From: Allodiplogaster sudhausi
Lineage: Eukaryota; Nematoda; Chromadorea; Rhabditida; Diplogasteridae
Assembly (NCBI GenBank): GCA_945643635.1
Contig: CALZFC010000001.1
Coordinates: 7,132,501-7,196,500 of the forward strand
Reading direction: 5' to 3'
DNA: 64,000 bases
The notes under the pieces were generated by a model. It was not told where the DNA came from, ran no database searches, and was given only the letters and a program-made list of their open reading frames with translations. Below are positions 10,611-20,806 of the stretch, piece after piece. A program made the position numbers and the translations under genes. Positions within the stretch are counted from its first letter, which is position 1, and each line of letters opens with the position of its first letter.

Positions 10611-11071
10611 TTATGGCGAAATGTCTACTGCTAATACCTCCAAAGGGAAAAATTGGTGACCATTTGCGACGATTACATTCCACTGTGGCGCTTCAAGTTC
10701 AATGCCATGTTGAGCTCGATAGTAATCCTTAACCATTATATATATATATATATATATTTAATTCAGGAAAGGAGAATGCATACTTACGTTAAGAGGAACG
10801 CGGACTGGGATACGCCCGAGTGAACCAGTTCTGCCATTCACGTGTAACCGTACGGTGACATTGCTGTGCGAAGTTGTTGTTTCCGAAACTCTTGGTGACG
10901 AAAGTTCGAAGTTCGAGCTATTGGAAAGATGGGAGGTGAATATGCGCTTTCGTCGAAGAATTTGATTGATTTCCTCCTTATCCGAATGTGTTAGAGAACA
11001 TTCGGAGTCGAGGCGTACATTCCTTGTGAGAAATAAGTAGATGAGTAAAGGAACTTTTGAAGTTAACATGC
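10611..11071 (-). CDS. Argonaute PAZ-domain fragment A (two exons, stops after PAZ)
   Basis: Exon 11071-10788 opens after a strong acceptor (tgctttcag) and ends at a canonical donor (AAC|GTAAGT). Exon 10727-10611 follows a 60-nt intron containing a TA microsatellite. Phases fit (284 nt = 2+282; then 39 codons). The second exon reads DYYRAQHGIELEAP, then ANGHQFFPLEVLAVDISP and stop: the C-terminal PAZ signature (V.V..YY...+.I.L..P...V........P.E.L.I) that binds the 3' end of guide RNA. The first exon carries THSDKEEINQ and VTVRLHVNG, shared with fragment B at 47.8-48.3 kb. MID and PIWI domains are absent. It lies between Maverick capsid and protease genes on the same strand, yet it is spliced while they are intronless. 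Either host-derived cargo or host DNA into which the element inserted. Confidence 0.6.
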
Positions 11072-11360
11072 CTGAAAGCAAAATCTATCTTTTAATAAAA
11101 AGATTCAGCACGATTCCATCATCGAAAAATTAGAGGCAGACTGTCCACCAATTTGGATCAACAGAATGAAGCGACTGAGAAAGGAAATGCCGATGGCAAG
11201 TGGCTAGTGGTAGACTACAGCAGTATTTGAAAAAAGTGAAGAGGAGCCAGTAAGGCAGTGCTGTGCGATAAAAAAAAACCACAAAAGTTGTGCACATCTG
11301 CAGGGCGGAGTGTCCTTGTATTTGTCCTATATTACGAAACTGCAGAAAAATAACAAGCAG

Positions 11361-12642
11361 TTAGGCTTGCTGATCATTAAAAACGTTTCTGAAATGGTCA
11401 ATTTGATAGAGACCGTCATATTCGGCATATATGACTAGTTGAAGGCCCGACGAAGGAGTTTTCTCAGCAAAACGCAAAGAGAGTTGCGTTGTACCACTAC
11501 GAATTAGTTCAAAGTCTGCATTAGTGTCAGTGGAAGCAATATTGAAGGCGAAAAGTGAAAAACCTTGTTTATACATTTTGTAACTGAGAGCCAGATCGCG
11601 ATTTTCAACTACAGCACCAATGTTCTCATAGAACATAACAAAGGCTTCAGCGTAAGCATTGTTTTTGAAATTAATTTTTTGAGGTTGAGCAGGGAATGTT
11701 ACACCGCCTGCATCTATATAAATTTCAGATATGTTATAGTTTTTGAAGTTAAATGGAGAGTGAGTAACACTACCTTCATTTGCAATTTGGTCAATACATC
11801 CTATTATTACTCTTCGAGGTAAAAGATCAGTGAAAATTGTGAAAAAGGGGAAATCAAATCTACCACAGGGTACCGAAACAACACGTACTCGGGTTCTGCG
11901 GTAGGGATAGCGAGCAGGATATGAGAGAAGCGTCTGCTCTAGAGCAAGGTTGGCAGAACTGATGATATCAACAGCCCGAATCAACAATTTCATTGAGAGT
12001 CATTGGTGCGGAGTCATATGTTTCAAGAATGAAAGAATCAGAGTTCCGGTGAAATGTAAATTGTACGTTTACATGCGGAATAAGTAAGCGGTCTGTTGTA
12101 AAGTGATCAATGTGAACAGGAGAGACAATATCTACTTCTCCTGCAGACAATGCATCTACACGTTTTTTGAAACCATTGTTATCTTCGTTATCGAGGCCAC
12201 TTTCATCGTCTTCAAAATATCCAGCAGCTTGAAGTATACGGTACTTTCTGTCTGTACTGTGTGTAAGAAGAGTCTCGAGATATGTTTTGTATGCATATTG
12301 ATTACATTCATATATTTGCTGGTTATTCATTTCTAAATTAACCTGACTAAAGAATGTTCCACCAATATAGTTGATTAAAGCATACTTTGTTGTAGATTTA
12401 ACATCGGCATGCACAAGTTTAAGTTTGAATGCGATATAGCATTTGCTAACTTGCAAAAAGTGTCGGGAGTCAACAATATTAAATGTATACGGACCTGTGT
12501 TATTAATAGGTGTGCTTGTTGGGATAGATAGCCAGCGCGCTGAGTCGAAAGCAACTTGAGTAGAAGGTACATCGAATAGGGACAACTCACTTCGAGTTGA
12601 TGGAGCAGATTTAGGATCGAGAAGCTTTCCGCTGCCTACCAT
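11361..12642 (-). pseudogene. Maverick/Polinton major capsid protein, double jelly-roll type, frameshifted
   Basis: Two overlapping minus-strand frames, 12642-11968 (224 codons) and 11993-11361 (210 codons), look like one capsid gene split by a single frameshift in the 26-nt overlap. The first starts MVGSGKLLDP and contains FDSARWLSIPTSTPI and NYIGGTFFSQVNLEMNN, recalling the worm F54H12.2-like proteins known from Mavericks/adintoviruses. The second continues with the strand-rich C-terminal jelly roll (AEAFVMFYENIG, LVIYAEYDGLYQID). Combined size is near 430 codons, typical for the family. No heptamer slippery site is visible in the overlap, so a decay mutation is more likely than programmed frameshifting. 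The protein forms the icosahedral shell. Confidence 0.8.
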
Positions 12643-12647
12643 ATCTT

Positions 12648-13193
12648 TTAAGAAAATGTGTCACTGGGATATCTTGACACAGCCGATTGTGATCGACGTT
12701 TTGTTACTACTGAGCGTTTGTGTTGCTTAGTGTATTTTTTCCGCTTCATGTGAGACTTTCGGTGGTAACGCTTTGCTTTTCTTTTTGAACATTTTGGGTA
12801 ATTTTTCCGGAACTTTGAATTTGATTTCTTAACCATTTTACGACGTTGTTTGTGACGTCGACCTGCACCGCCTTGCAATGCTGATGCAGCACGCGATACT
12901 AGACTCCTATAAGTTTGAGGGCCACGAGCTCTTACGCTTTGTTCCAGTGATTTTCCTGATGCAAGATCGTCAACCACATCACTGCTAGCATTTAGAGCTT
13001 CAGAGAGAACAGTACGACCTGCTGATTTTGTAAGAGGTAGAATAAAATTAAAAAGCTTAGCGAGTACCCCACCAATATCACTTCCGCCTCGTTGATAAGG
13101 TACACCACGGAAACCATTACCACTTTGTCTTGCTTGTTCTAAAAATACAGTATACCAATCAATAGCACGATCAGGATCGTACAAAATATGCAT
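12648..13193 (-). CDS. Basic minor capsid/core protein (adenovirus pVI/pX-like) of Maverick
   Basis: 181 codons, open. The N-terminal part (GVPYQRGGSDIGGVLAKLF, then an amphipathic helix region with LPLTKSAGRTVL) resembles pVI-like or membrane-active Maverick proteins. The C-terminal 80 residues are extremely Lys/Arg/His-rich (MKRKKYTKQHKR, VTKRRS), as in adenoviral core proteins that bind DNA. It ends 6 nt before the capsid start, consistent with a compact element operon-like order. GG dipeptides before the basic tail would fit adenain-type cleavage sites, which is inference. Confidence 0.65.
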   Translation of the reverse strand: MHILYDPDRAIDWYTVFLEQARQSGNGFRGVPYQRGGSDIGGVLAKLFNFILPLTKSAGRTVLSEALNASSDVVDDLASGKSLEQSVRARGPQTYRSLVSRAASALQGGAGRRHKQRRKMVKKSNSKFRKNYPKCSKRKAKRYHRKSHMKRKKYTKQHKRSVVTKRRSQSAVSRYPSDTFS

Positions 13194-13202
13194 CGCTCTA
13201 TT

Positions 13203-13544
13203 TTATACAGCAGAAAATACGTTTCTCTTACGAGGACGAAAATGTAGTTGAACGTACACAGTTCCTGGGTGAAAATTTATTACGTCGTCTTGATCGTTAT
13301 TAATGGTAATTTTAATATTGTCAAAATAAAGCGACCGTACTGGGAGATATTGGGGGCGTATGAATGAAACGTGAACGTTTTCTCCTGGAATTCCCTCAAC
13401 AGTTAGTACTTTTAATAATGGACAGAGAATGTTAGAAACTATCTGATTTTCGATAATATTGGTATAGATGTAAAAAATATCTTTTGCTACATGCACAGAA
13501 TGTTCACCTGTGATTGTGTTTTGAATTATTTCAGGTAATCCCAA
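13203..13544 (-). pseudogene. Maverick minor capsid/penton-like protein, C-terminal part
   Basis: 113 codons ending in LPVRSLYFDNIKI...HPGTVYVQLHFRP, a conserved C-terminal stretch of Maverick/adintovirus penton-like proteins with a jelly-roll fold. Full-length relatives are clearly longer, so the 5' part is missing or out of frame upstream of 13544. It lies 9 nt before the basic core protein gene. The region above 13550 has no continuing capsid-like frame and passes into GA microsatellite, so the element is truncated here. Confidence 0.55.
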
Positions 13545-13737
13545 TAGAAAAGCAAGTTTTTTTGATAGGATTACAGCGAAAAGTTTTTAGGTTTCAGAAA
13601 CGGTATTCCTTGTCTTGCCTTGACTAGGAAAAGAGTATAAGGATAGAAAATCAGTCGAAAGCTCAAAGTGTGGGAGCGTTCAAATCACTGATATAGAGAA
13701 GATTAAGGCAGAGATTGACTGGAGAGATGGTGAAAAA

Positions 13738-13975
13738 GTGAGAGAGAAAGAGAGAGAGAGAGAGAGAGGGAGAGAGAAACTAGGATCAGGATGGTTGATG
13801 TCGACGTCTAACTCGGGTGCCAAGGAATCATCACAGATATGTCAGCTGAATTGGTTCTTCAGTGTAGTGCTCGTCCAGCCTGATCATAGAGGGAGAGAGA
13901 GCGAGGGAGGCAGAGAGAGAGACAGATACAGATACAGAGGGAGGGAGAGAGATGGGGAGAGAGAGAGAGAGTAGC
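13738..13975. repeat. GA-rich simple repeat
   Basis: Two blocks of GAGAGA (13738-13785 and 13890-13972) separated by about 100 bp of unique sequence. Long frames here are low-complexity artefacts. Between 13980 and 14500 I see no convincing gene; a GC-richer stretch (14225-14420) is open on both strands but lacks recognisable motifs. Confidence 0.9.
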
Positions 13976-14559
13976 AATCCTCCTACACCGTTGATTTTGA
14001 AGTCATCAGTCGCCTTCTAATCGTAAACTTCTTTGCGTATATGCCATCAATTAGTACTTTGTTTTCTGCACTGACCTGTCCACGCTTATTTTCATTGCAT
14101 CTGAACAACGTCAAAGAAATCTTTAGTACCATCTTTCCTTATTCAGCTTAACTCTGATATGCATGACAAGGAATAAGCAAAGTAGCTTAATATCAGCATA
14201 TTTTAGTCGGGGATGGAAGTGAGATATGGGGCACGAGGTTTCAAAAGGAAAGCGAGGACGCAGGGGAGGTACAGCTAAAACTCTACGAAGGAAAACTTTG
14301 GTTCTTGCAGGGGCTACGGTAGAAACGGCTTTAGCAGTTGCATCAACCTCCAGTGTTGGCATTGGCTCGATCGGAGGGAAGATGCGTCAGACTCGCGTGA
14401 GAGGGCATCCCAGGCGATCGCCTTCAATATATAACAAGCATATTAATATTTCTTCTTTCAAAAACAATATTGGAAGCTTACGGTAAATGTTAAGAGAGCC
14501 AATCTGAGAGACTCGAGCACGGGCATGTCGGGAACAAAATTATTTTTTGATTTTTTATT

Positions 14560-15300
14560 CCTTCTAATGGCTTATGTAGCACCCTACAGAGATCCCAAAA
14601 AAATTGTTCCAAAAATTTTTTTTCTGTTATTTCACCATGGATATGCACCGAAAACCCGAAAAAACTCAAATGATCATAACTTTGTTCGTTGTTGAGATAT
14701 ATTAATTTTGAACTGTTTATTCAATTCCAAATTGAAAGGCGCACAAAATTCGTGTTAATCACTTTTTAAAAATATTTCATTAAAGGCCTCATTTTGGCAT
14801 TTTAATATTTCGAGTGGTGCGTTTGGGGCATAAAAACTCTTCCATGTCAAAAAGCTGAAAGCACCACGTGAAAGAGCGACCTTTGTTAGCCCTATTTAGA
14901 TACATTTCATTCAGAAATCCGGTCCCCAATTTTAAACATTTTGACTTGAAGCGCGTGAGTCGGTCAAAATTTCGCATTTTTTGGCCGCCGAGGCACCGCG
15001 CAAGCGCATTCATCGATCCATAACTGCGCTCAATGTCAATATTATGAAATCGTAAGTATATCATCTTAGAGCTCTCACGGAGATCTTCAAATGTTACATA
15101 CATACTTTTATTGAAAAGTTTCAATTTATATGGGAAATTTCGTTCTGTACAATTAGAAGGCTTAAAAATCTACTTTAAGAGCATTTTCTCCTGTCGAAAC
15201 ATACATCAAAAGAAAGAGGATAAAATTTACTACAAGATAAACCTCTTTCAATGGAATTCCATGCATACGATCTTTTGTTATAAGCCATAAGAGTAGGATA
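14560..15300. repeat. Partial copy of the foldback arm found at 21.2-22.9 kb
   Basis: From about 14945 to 15130 this matches 21625-21790 closely (GCGCGTGAGTCGGTCAAAAT-like start, GGCCGCCGAGGCACCG, TTCGTTCTGTAC), and about 15180-15290 shows weaker similarity to 21840-21970. The minus strand is open for about 110 codons (15124-14789) and includes RSYGSMNALARCLGG, a peptide also encoded in both arms at 21-22 kb. Confidence 0.6.
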
Positions 15301-15504
15301 ACAAGGCCTTTCGTCGGAAGTGCAGCCAAATAGATGAGGAGAGTGCTGACAATGAGGGGAACCAAGGCGAGCGAGACAGAGAGAGAGAGAAGAGAGAAGG
15401 GAGGGAGAGATACAGAAAGGAGGAGAGACAGAGAGGGAGAGACTGAACGGGAGAGGGTAAGAATGTTACGTGAAACTCGGCCCGTCCCACCACCCCTCTC
15501 CTTC

Positions 15505-15593
15505 TCCTCGTCGGACTCTCTGTTGCTGTATCGACCGGGTACAATATCACACAACGAATGAGTGTACTTCAGTCACAATTTTATGTTCTCTTA

Positions 15594-15625
<32 letters not shown>

Positions 15626-16461
15626 CCCCTCTTTCTCTGTTCTATTTTCTCTCCATTACTCCATCGCTTCTCTCATTCCTTCGTTCAATATAACAAGTCT
15701 TTTACGTACTTTCTCTAAACACGAATCCCAATTCTAGTAAACTCTCCGTCAATCGCTAAGAAACCTTCCATCTAAATGTTAAAACATATGTAGAAATAGA
15801 CATAAAGATAGAACATGCTCTTAAGCAATTCAATGTCAATTTCTCTCTTCTACTGAAGGCTGCCAATTCAAGGACTCATAGTCATTTCTCGAATATAATG
15901 CTCGGAGCTCGCAGGGTTCAAAAGAAAGTAGAAGTAGTCCTGAACATAGTAAATCAATTAATTTGTTATAGATTTATCGTGCATTTAAGTCAAGTTACCA
16001 AATAAACATATGAATGCATGTGTCTTGACTAAATATGAAACATGGTGATTTGTTTGCCTTTTATAGAATTCAATACAAATATTCATATAATAGCTCGTTC
16101 TTCTCATAATCTAAACTTATTTGGCATTCTTTTCTTTTTTTTCAGTTTAAAATATGTGTATTCAGTTCCGCTCAACAAACAGGAGTGGTTTTTCAGCACT
16201 TTCGGAAAGTTTAGAAATTTTTTGCACCCCTGGTCGTTGAGCGGTACTGTACGTTCCTTGAGAGCGGATAAAGTTTCGCTAAAGAAAATTTGATCCCATT
16301 TCTCCTACTTTGTAAATGTCAGCTTCGTGCATGAAGGGCTAGTTTGTCAATTCCGAAATGCCACGCGCTTTCGTCGGAAATGTAGCCAAATATTAGGGAG
16401 AACAAGTCATCAGATGAGGAGAGTGCTAAGGGGAGGGAAATAGGGCGAGCGAGACAGAGGC

Positions 16462-16508
<47 letters not shown>

Positions 16509-17546
16509 AAACGGGAGAGAGTAAGAATGTTACCTGCAACTCGGCCTGACCGACCACTCCTCCTATTCGGACTCTCCGCTGCTGCATCGACTGCGCCCAG
16601 TTACTTCGTATCTCCCTGCCACAATTCTATGTTTTCTTTCTCTCTGTCTCGTTTCTCTTCTTCCCTCTTTCTCTTTCTTGTTTTATTTCAGTTACTCCAT
16701 GCATAGTATAGTTCCATTTATGATAATTAGGCAATTTTCTCACACGCTATTCCTCATAGCGAATGTGCCAGCAAAAACATGGTCTTTATCCGCTCTCAAG
16801 GAACGTACAGTACCGCTCAACGACCAGGGGTGCAAAAAATTTCTAAACTTTCCGAAAGTGCTGAAAAACCACTCCTGTTTGTTGAGCGGAACTGAATACA
16901 CATATTTTAAACTGAAAAAAAAGAAAAGAATGCCAAATAAGTTTAGATTATGAGAAGAACGAGCTATTAAATGAATATTTGTATTGAATTCTATAAAAGG
17001 CAAACAAATCACCATGTTTCATATTTAGTCAAGACACATGCATTCATATGTTTATTTGGTAACTTGACTTAAATGCACGATAAATCTATAACAAATTAAT
17101 TGATTTACTATGTTCAGGACTACTTCTACTTTCTTTTGAACCCTGCGAGCTCCGAGCATTATATTCGAGAAATGACTATGAGTCCTTGAATTGGCAGCCT
17201 TCAGTAGAAGAGAGAAATTGACATTGAATTGCTTAAGAGCATGTTCTATCTTTATGTCTATTTCTACATATGTTTTAACATTTAGATGGAAGGTTTCTTA
17301 GCGATTGACGGAGAGTTTACTAGAATTGGGATTCGTGTTTAGAGAAAGTACGTAAAAGACTTGTTATATTGAACGAAGGAATGAGAGAAGCGATGGAGTA
17401 ATGGAGAGAAAATAGAACAGAGAAAGAGGGGAAGGGGAGAGAGAGAGAGAGAGAGAGTAAGAGAACATAAAATTGTGACTGAAGTACACTCATTCGTTGT
17501 GTGATATTGTACCCGGTCGATACAGCAACAGAGAGTCCGACGAGGA
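15505..17546. repeat. Large foldback element 1 (arms about 768 bp)
   Basis: Left arm 15505-16272 and right arm about 16779-17546 are inverted copies with only small differences (for example, a shorter CT/GA tract in the right arm). The spacer of about 500 bp (16273-16778) has its own GA tract and repeats part of 15310-15560 (GATGAGGAGAGTGCT). The arms contain no credible gene. Each arm carries a smaller inverted-repeat insertion (16160-16255 and its mirror near 16798-16892). Confidence 0.85.
16160..16255. mobile_element. Short TA-type MITE inside foldback arm
   Basis: Ends are CAGTTCCGCTCAACAAACAG and, inverted, CAGTACCGCTCAACGACCAG: imperfect terminal inverted repeats of about 25 bp around a roughly 45-bp core. 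The mirrored copy lies in the other arm near 16807-16900. The CAGT start is like many Tc1/mariner ends, but target duplications are not clear. Confidence 0.5.
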
Positions 17547-18089
17547 TACACGACTTTTCATCCACATACATATGTATATATAAGCATCGATTAAGAACTT
17601 GACAACACTTACAATTAGAGATAATGGCTTCACGATGAAAAATAGAGCTATTTACAAACTATTTACTGTTGAGGGGTATCTTGGGAGAGTACAATACCGC
17701 CAAATATTCAGAAGTCATTAATGTATCTTCTCGTTAATTTCCATGCCAATTGTGACTTGTAGGCAAGCCGCAGTTTCTATGAGTGGCTACTTCGGCGGCA
17801 AGAAGCGAGAGGCCGGCTTCGGCCCTGCCCTGATGTCAATTCAGCAATAGAGCTGAAGCTTTTTATCAATAGAAAATTCAACCTTTTCGACTTCAATCCG
17901 AATCCTCTGTAATAAATTTGCACAATTCATGAAGTGTTACAATATAGCTGCTAATCACAACAGCTTTACAACTCTCACTACAAGATAGTGAGGAGAGAAT
18001 TTGCATGGAATATGTTTATTCCTTTGCTATTTTGCGGAATGAAGCAATGGGGCCTAACCTTTTTTTCTCTGCCTGTGATATTTCGCTAC

Positions 18090-18285
18090 CTAAAACTTGG
18101 GTAATTAAACCGGCCGAGAGCAGGGGTGTGCTTGGGGTGTATCGGCCCAACACCCTACATTTTCTCAGGCAGACCAAGCGGGTCTACCTCAAACTTGGGT
18201 AATTAAACCGTGCAAGAGCAGGGGTGTGCTTTTGGTGTATCGACGGCAGCAACCTACACTTTCTCAGGCAAACCTGGCGGTTTTC
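18090..18285. repeat. 99-bp tandem duplication
   Basis: ACTTGGGTAATTAAACCG recurs 99 bp apart, followed in both units by GAGCAGGGGTGTGCTT and TTTCTCAGGCA. No coding function seen. The stretch 17550-18090 has no gene I can support. Confidence 0.8.
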
Positions 18286-18424
18286 GCTATCTCTGCAGAA
18301 TGAGAGACACAAGCTATCTCGACGAAATTTTCTTTTTTTCTTACATGTACATGTTATTTCGTCTATTTTGTTTGGCGTGCTCTCCAACAATATGACGCTA
18401 TTTGGGCAATTTTCGTTGCATAGC

Positions 18425-18463
18425 AGGGAGGTTGAGAGAGAGAGAGAGAAGAGAGCTTTGGAT

Positions 18464-18499
<36 letters not shown>

Positions 18500-18500
18500 G
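18425..18500. repeat. GA simple repeat
   Basis: GAGAGAGA runs flanked by unique sequence between the 99-bp duplication and foldback 2. Confidence 0.85.
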
Positions 18501-18650
18501 AAAATGATCTTGTAATCTCTGATTCTCACGAGAATAAGCATACCTTGTGTGTTGAGGAACTTGTGCATTCTGCGTGTCAGTGGGTGCCTCTCTTCTCTGC
18601 CAACTCGCAGTGATCTACTGGTCGCTTCTCCATCACATCTTCCAAACTGA

Positions 18651-19979
18651 CAAGGGAACCGTCTGAAGATAAGTTGGAGAATTTTGATCTCACCTATCCA
18701 GATCGATAGTCCAAGTCGAGAAATGATGATAACCATTTTTACTTTTTCCTTAATGGCCTCTGGCGATTTTATATTGATTTTTAAATTTTGCATAAAATCG
18801 CGGATTTAGTGACCTTGCCATTGTCAATGTGTCACTTAAGCAATTAAACATGGCCTGCGCGGCGCAGTGGGATGCGCGCTCGCCTGCAGTTTTGAGCGTC
18901 GCAGGTTCGAACCCCATTCGGTTCAAATATTTTGCTGCAGTTTTGCAAGTTCAAATTTGAAGAAGTACATAAAGAGAAAATTTTTTCAATGAGAGGAGAG
19001 TGCATATACACTTTAAATTGGTGTTAAAAAATTTTTTACTTGTGTATAAGGGCATTCCGTGTTGGATGGTGTTCAATTCGCCCTTGCTTGCGAATCCACT
19101 ATCAACCTATTCGGTGGGGCCTACCCCAAAAAAGTCGAGGAAAAAACTTTCCCCGAAAATCACCAGAGGGGGTAATTTGGTGCGAGGATTGCGAATATCT
19201 AGTTTATTTTTAATTCTGAAGTCATTAAAAAAAATATAGAAATTTGTTTTGATCTCCTTTTGTGGAAGAAGACTCCTTTCTGTTTTCCGAACTGTTTCCT
19301 CAACAGGAACTCGGACAGATAGTCTACATACTTCTTGTTGTTTACGCCGTACTTCTTTTTTGGAATTTATACCGCATACCTACTTACCGTAACTTTTTTT
19401 TAAATGACTTCAGAATTAAAAATAAACTAGATATTCGCAATCCTCGCACCAAATTACCCCCCTGTGGTGATTTTCGGGGAAATTTTTTTCCTCGACTTTT
19501 TTGGGGTAGGCCCCACTGAATAGGTTGATAGTGGATTCGCAAGCAAGGGCGAATTGAACACCATCCAACACGGAATGCCCTTATACACAAGTAAAAATTT
19601 TTTAACACCAATTTAAAGTGTATATGCACTCTCCTCTCATTGAAAAAATTTTCTCTTTATGTACTTCTTCAAATTTGAACTTGCAAAACTGCAGCAAAAT
19701 ATTTGAACCGAATGGGGTTCGAACCTGCGACGCTCAAAACTGCAGGCGAGCGCGCATCCCACTGCGCCGCGCAGGCCATGTTTAATTGCTTAAGTGACAC
19801 ATTGACAATGGCAAGGTCACTAAATCCGCGATTTTATGCAAAATTTAAAAATCAATATAAAATCGCCAGAGGCCATTAAGGAAAAAGTAAAAATGGTTAT
19901 CATCATTTCTCGACTTGGACTATCGATCTGGATAGGTGAGATCAAAATTCTCCAACTTATCTTCAGATGGTTCCCTTGT
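18651..19979. repeat. Large foldback element 2 (arms about 580 bp) with tRNA-like segments
   Basis: Left arm 18651 to about 19230 (starting CAAGGGAACCGTCTGAAG) and right arm about 19400-19979 are inverted copies with very few mismatches; the spacer is about 170 bp. Each arm contains a tRNA-like block (18850-18930 and 19710-19790) with an A-box-like GGCGCAGTGGGATGCGC and a perfect B box GGTTCGAACC. The acceptor stem does not pair, so these are tRNA-derived SINE heads rather than tRNA genes. No protein-coding gene. Confidence 0.85.
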
Positions 19980-20045
19980 GAGGCACTTTCTTTCTTCGGT
20001 CAGGGACATCTTTGATCTTGATTCTTTTTTTTATTTTTCGCAATT

Positions 20046-20381
20046 TTAATAGGATAGCACAGATATAATAGCGAACGGAAGTGGAATTGAGTTGGGAAAT
20101 GAAGCTATTGCCATGATAGGGCATATAGCTGTTGCTGAACCGGGATCTGTATGCGATCTTTGATGGGAGAGTATTCGCGAGTTCTTCTTCATCTTCTTGC
20201 TTGTAGATCTCCTCTTCCTGACTGCGTTGTCGTCGACAGTCTTCTTCATGAACGATCGAGAGAATCTCCAAAAAAACTGATCGAGAGAATCTCCAAGTCG
20301 AAGCTGAATCACCATCACAGCCATGTCAATAGCTTGTAGTCTTCCCACTAGTCCATATTCGAGGAGAGAAAATCTCTCCAT
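20046..20381 (-). CDS. Doubtful ORF downstream of foldback 2
   Basis: A 111-codon minus-strand frame starting MERFSLLEYGLVGRLQAIDM, followed by a Lys/Arg-rich patch. It contains a short tandem duplication (GATTCTCTCGATC twice). No family recognised and splicing is unclear. The rest of 19980-20780 is CT repeat (20405-20490) and unique AT-rich sequence. Confidence 0.2.
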   Translation of the reverse strand: MERFSLLEYGLVGRLQAIDMAVMVIQLRLGDSLDQFFWRFSRSFMKKTVDDNAVRKRRSTSKKMKKNSRILSHQRSHTDPGSATAICPIMAIASFPNSIPLPFAIISVLSY

Positions 20382-20806
20382 CCTTGCGTAACTTTATATC
20401 ACTCACTCTTTGTTCTCTCTCTGTCTCTCACTCTCTCTCTCTCTTTCTCAGTTTCGCATACTACTCTCTCATCTCTCCATCTCGCTGATCCTTTTTTTCA
20501 ATATCCCCTCACTTGACGTGTAATAAGAGGTGCCAACTGTAACTTCCTAACAATTAGCTTTCATAAACCGTAAAAATCCAAAATCGAAGAAAGTTCTTGT
20601 CACATCTGATTTCTATCAAATAATGAGGTCGCATTTGCGGTTAAAGGACATGATAGACCGATGCGAGTGGAACTGTTTCAGAATCGGTTTTTTTTTGCTT
20701 CTTTTTCGTCAGAAATGTTAAATCCGACTAACCAATTTCGAAATTGTTAGTTGAAAGACAAAATGTAAACTATCATCTCAAAATTGTTCCATTTTTTATT
20801 GAACAC

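Larger units (their letters stand above)
8999..13550 (-). mobile_element. Eroded Maverick/Polinton: morphogenesis module only
   Basis: Collinear minus-strand genes: penton-like, basic core, major capsid, protease, C2H2. I found no protein-primed DNA polymerase B, retroviral-type integrase, packaging ATPase or long terminal inverted repeats in the window. Complete Mavericks are 15-20 kb, so only a fragment of 4-5 kb remains. The protease and core frames are still open, which suggests a fairly recent loss or capture. Confidence 0.75.

Noticed and set aside
11968..11993. Programmed ribosomal frameshift in the Maverick capsid gene
   Set aside because: No slippery heptamer or downstream pseudoknot is apparent in the overlap, and capsid genes of this family are normally a single frame. 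A mutation is simpler.
13738..13974. Long frames in GA/CT tracts here and at 15.3-15.7, 18.4-18.6, 26.2-26.5, 29.5 and 35.6-35.9 kb
   Set aside because: Encode only ER/SL dipeptide repeats and are open in several frames. Simple-sequence artefacts.
14123..14486. Overlapping frames on both strands in the GC-rich patch near 14.3 kb
   Set aside because: Open on both strands, no motif, no clear splice sites, no polyadenylation signal. Probably chance frames.
18850..18930. tRNA gene in foldback 2 (and mirror at 19710-19790)
   Set aside because: A and B boxes are good, but the acceptor stem does not pair and the anticodon loop would be too long. Treated as tRNA-derived repeat.
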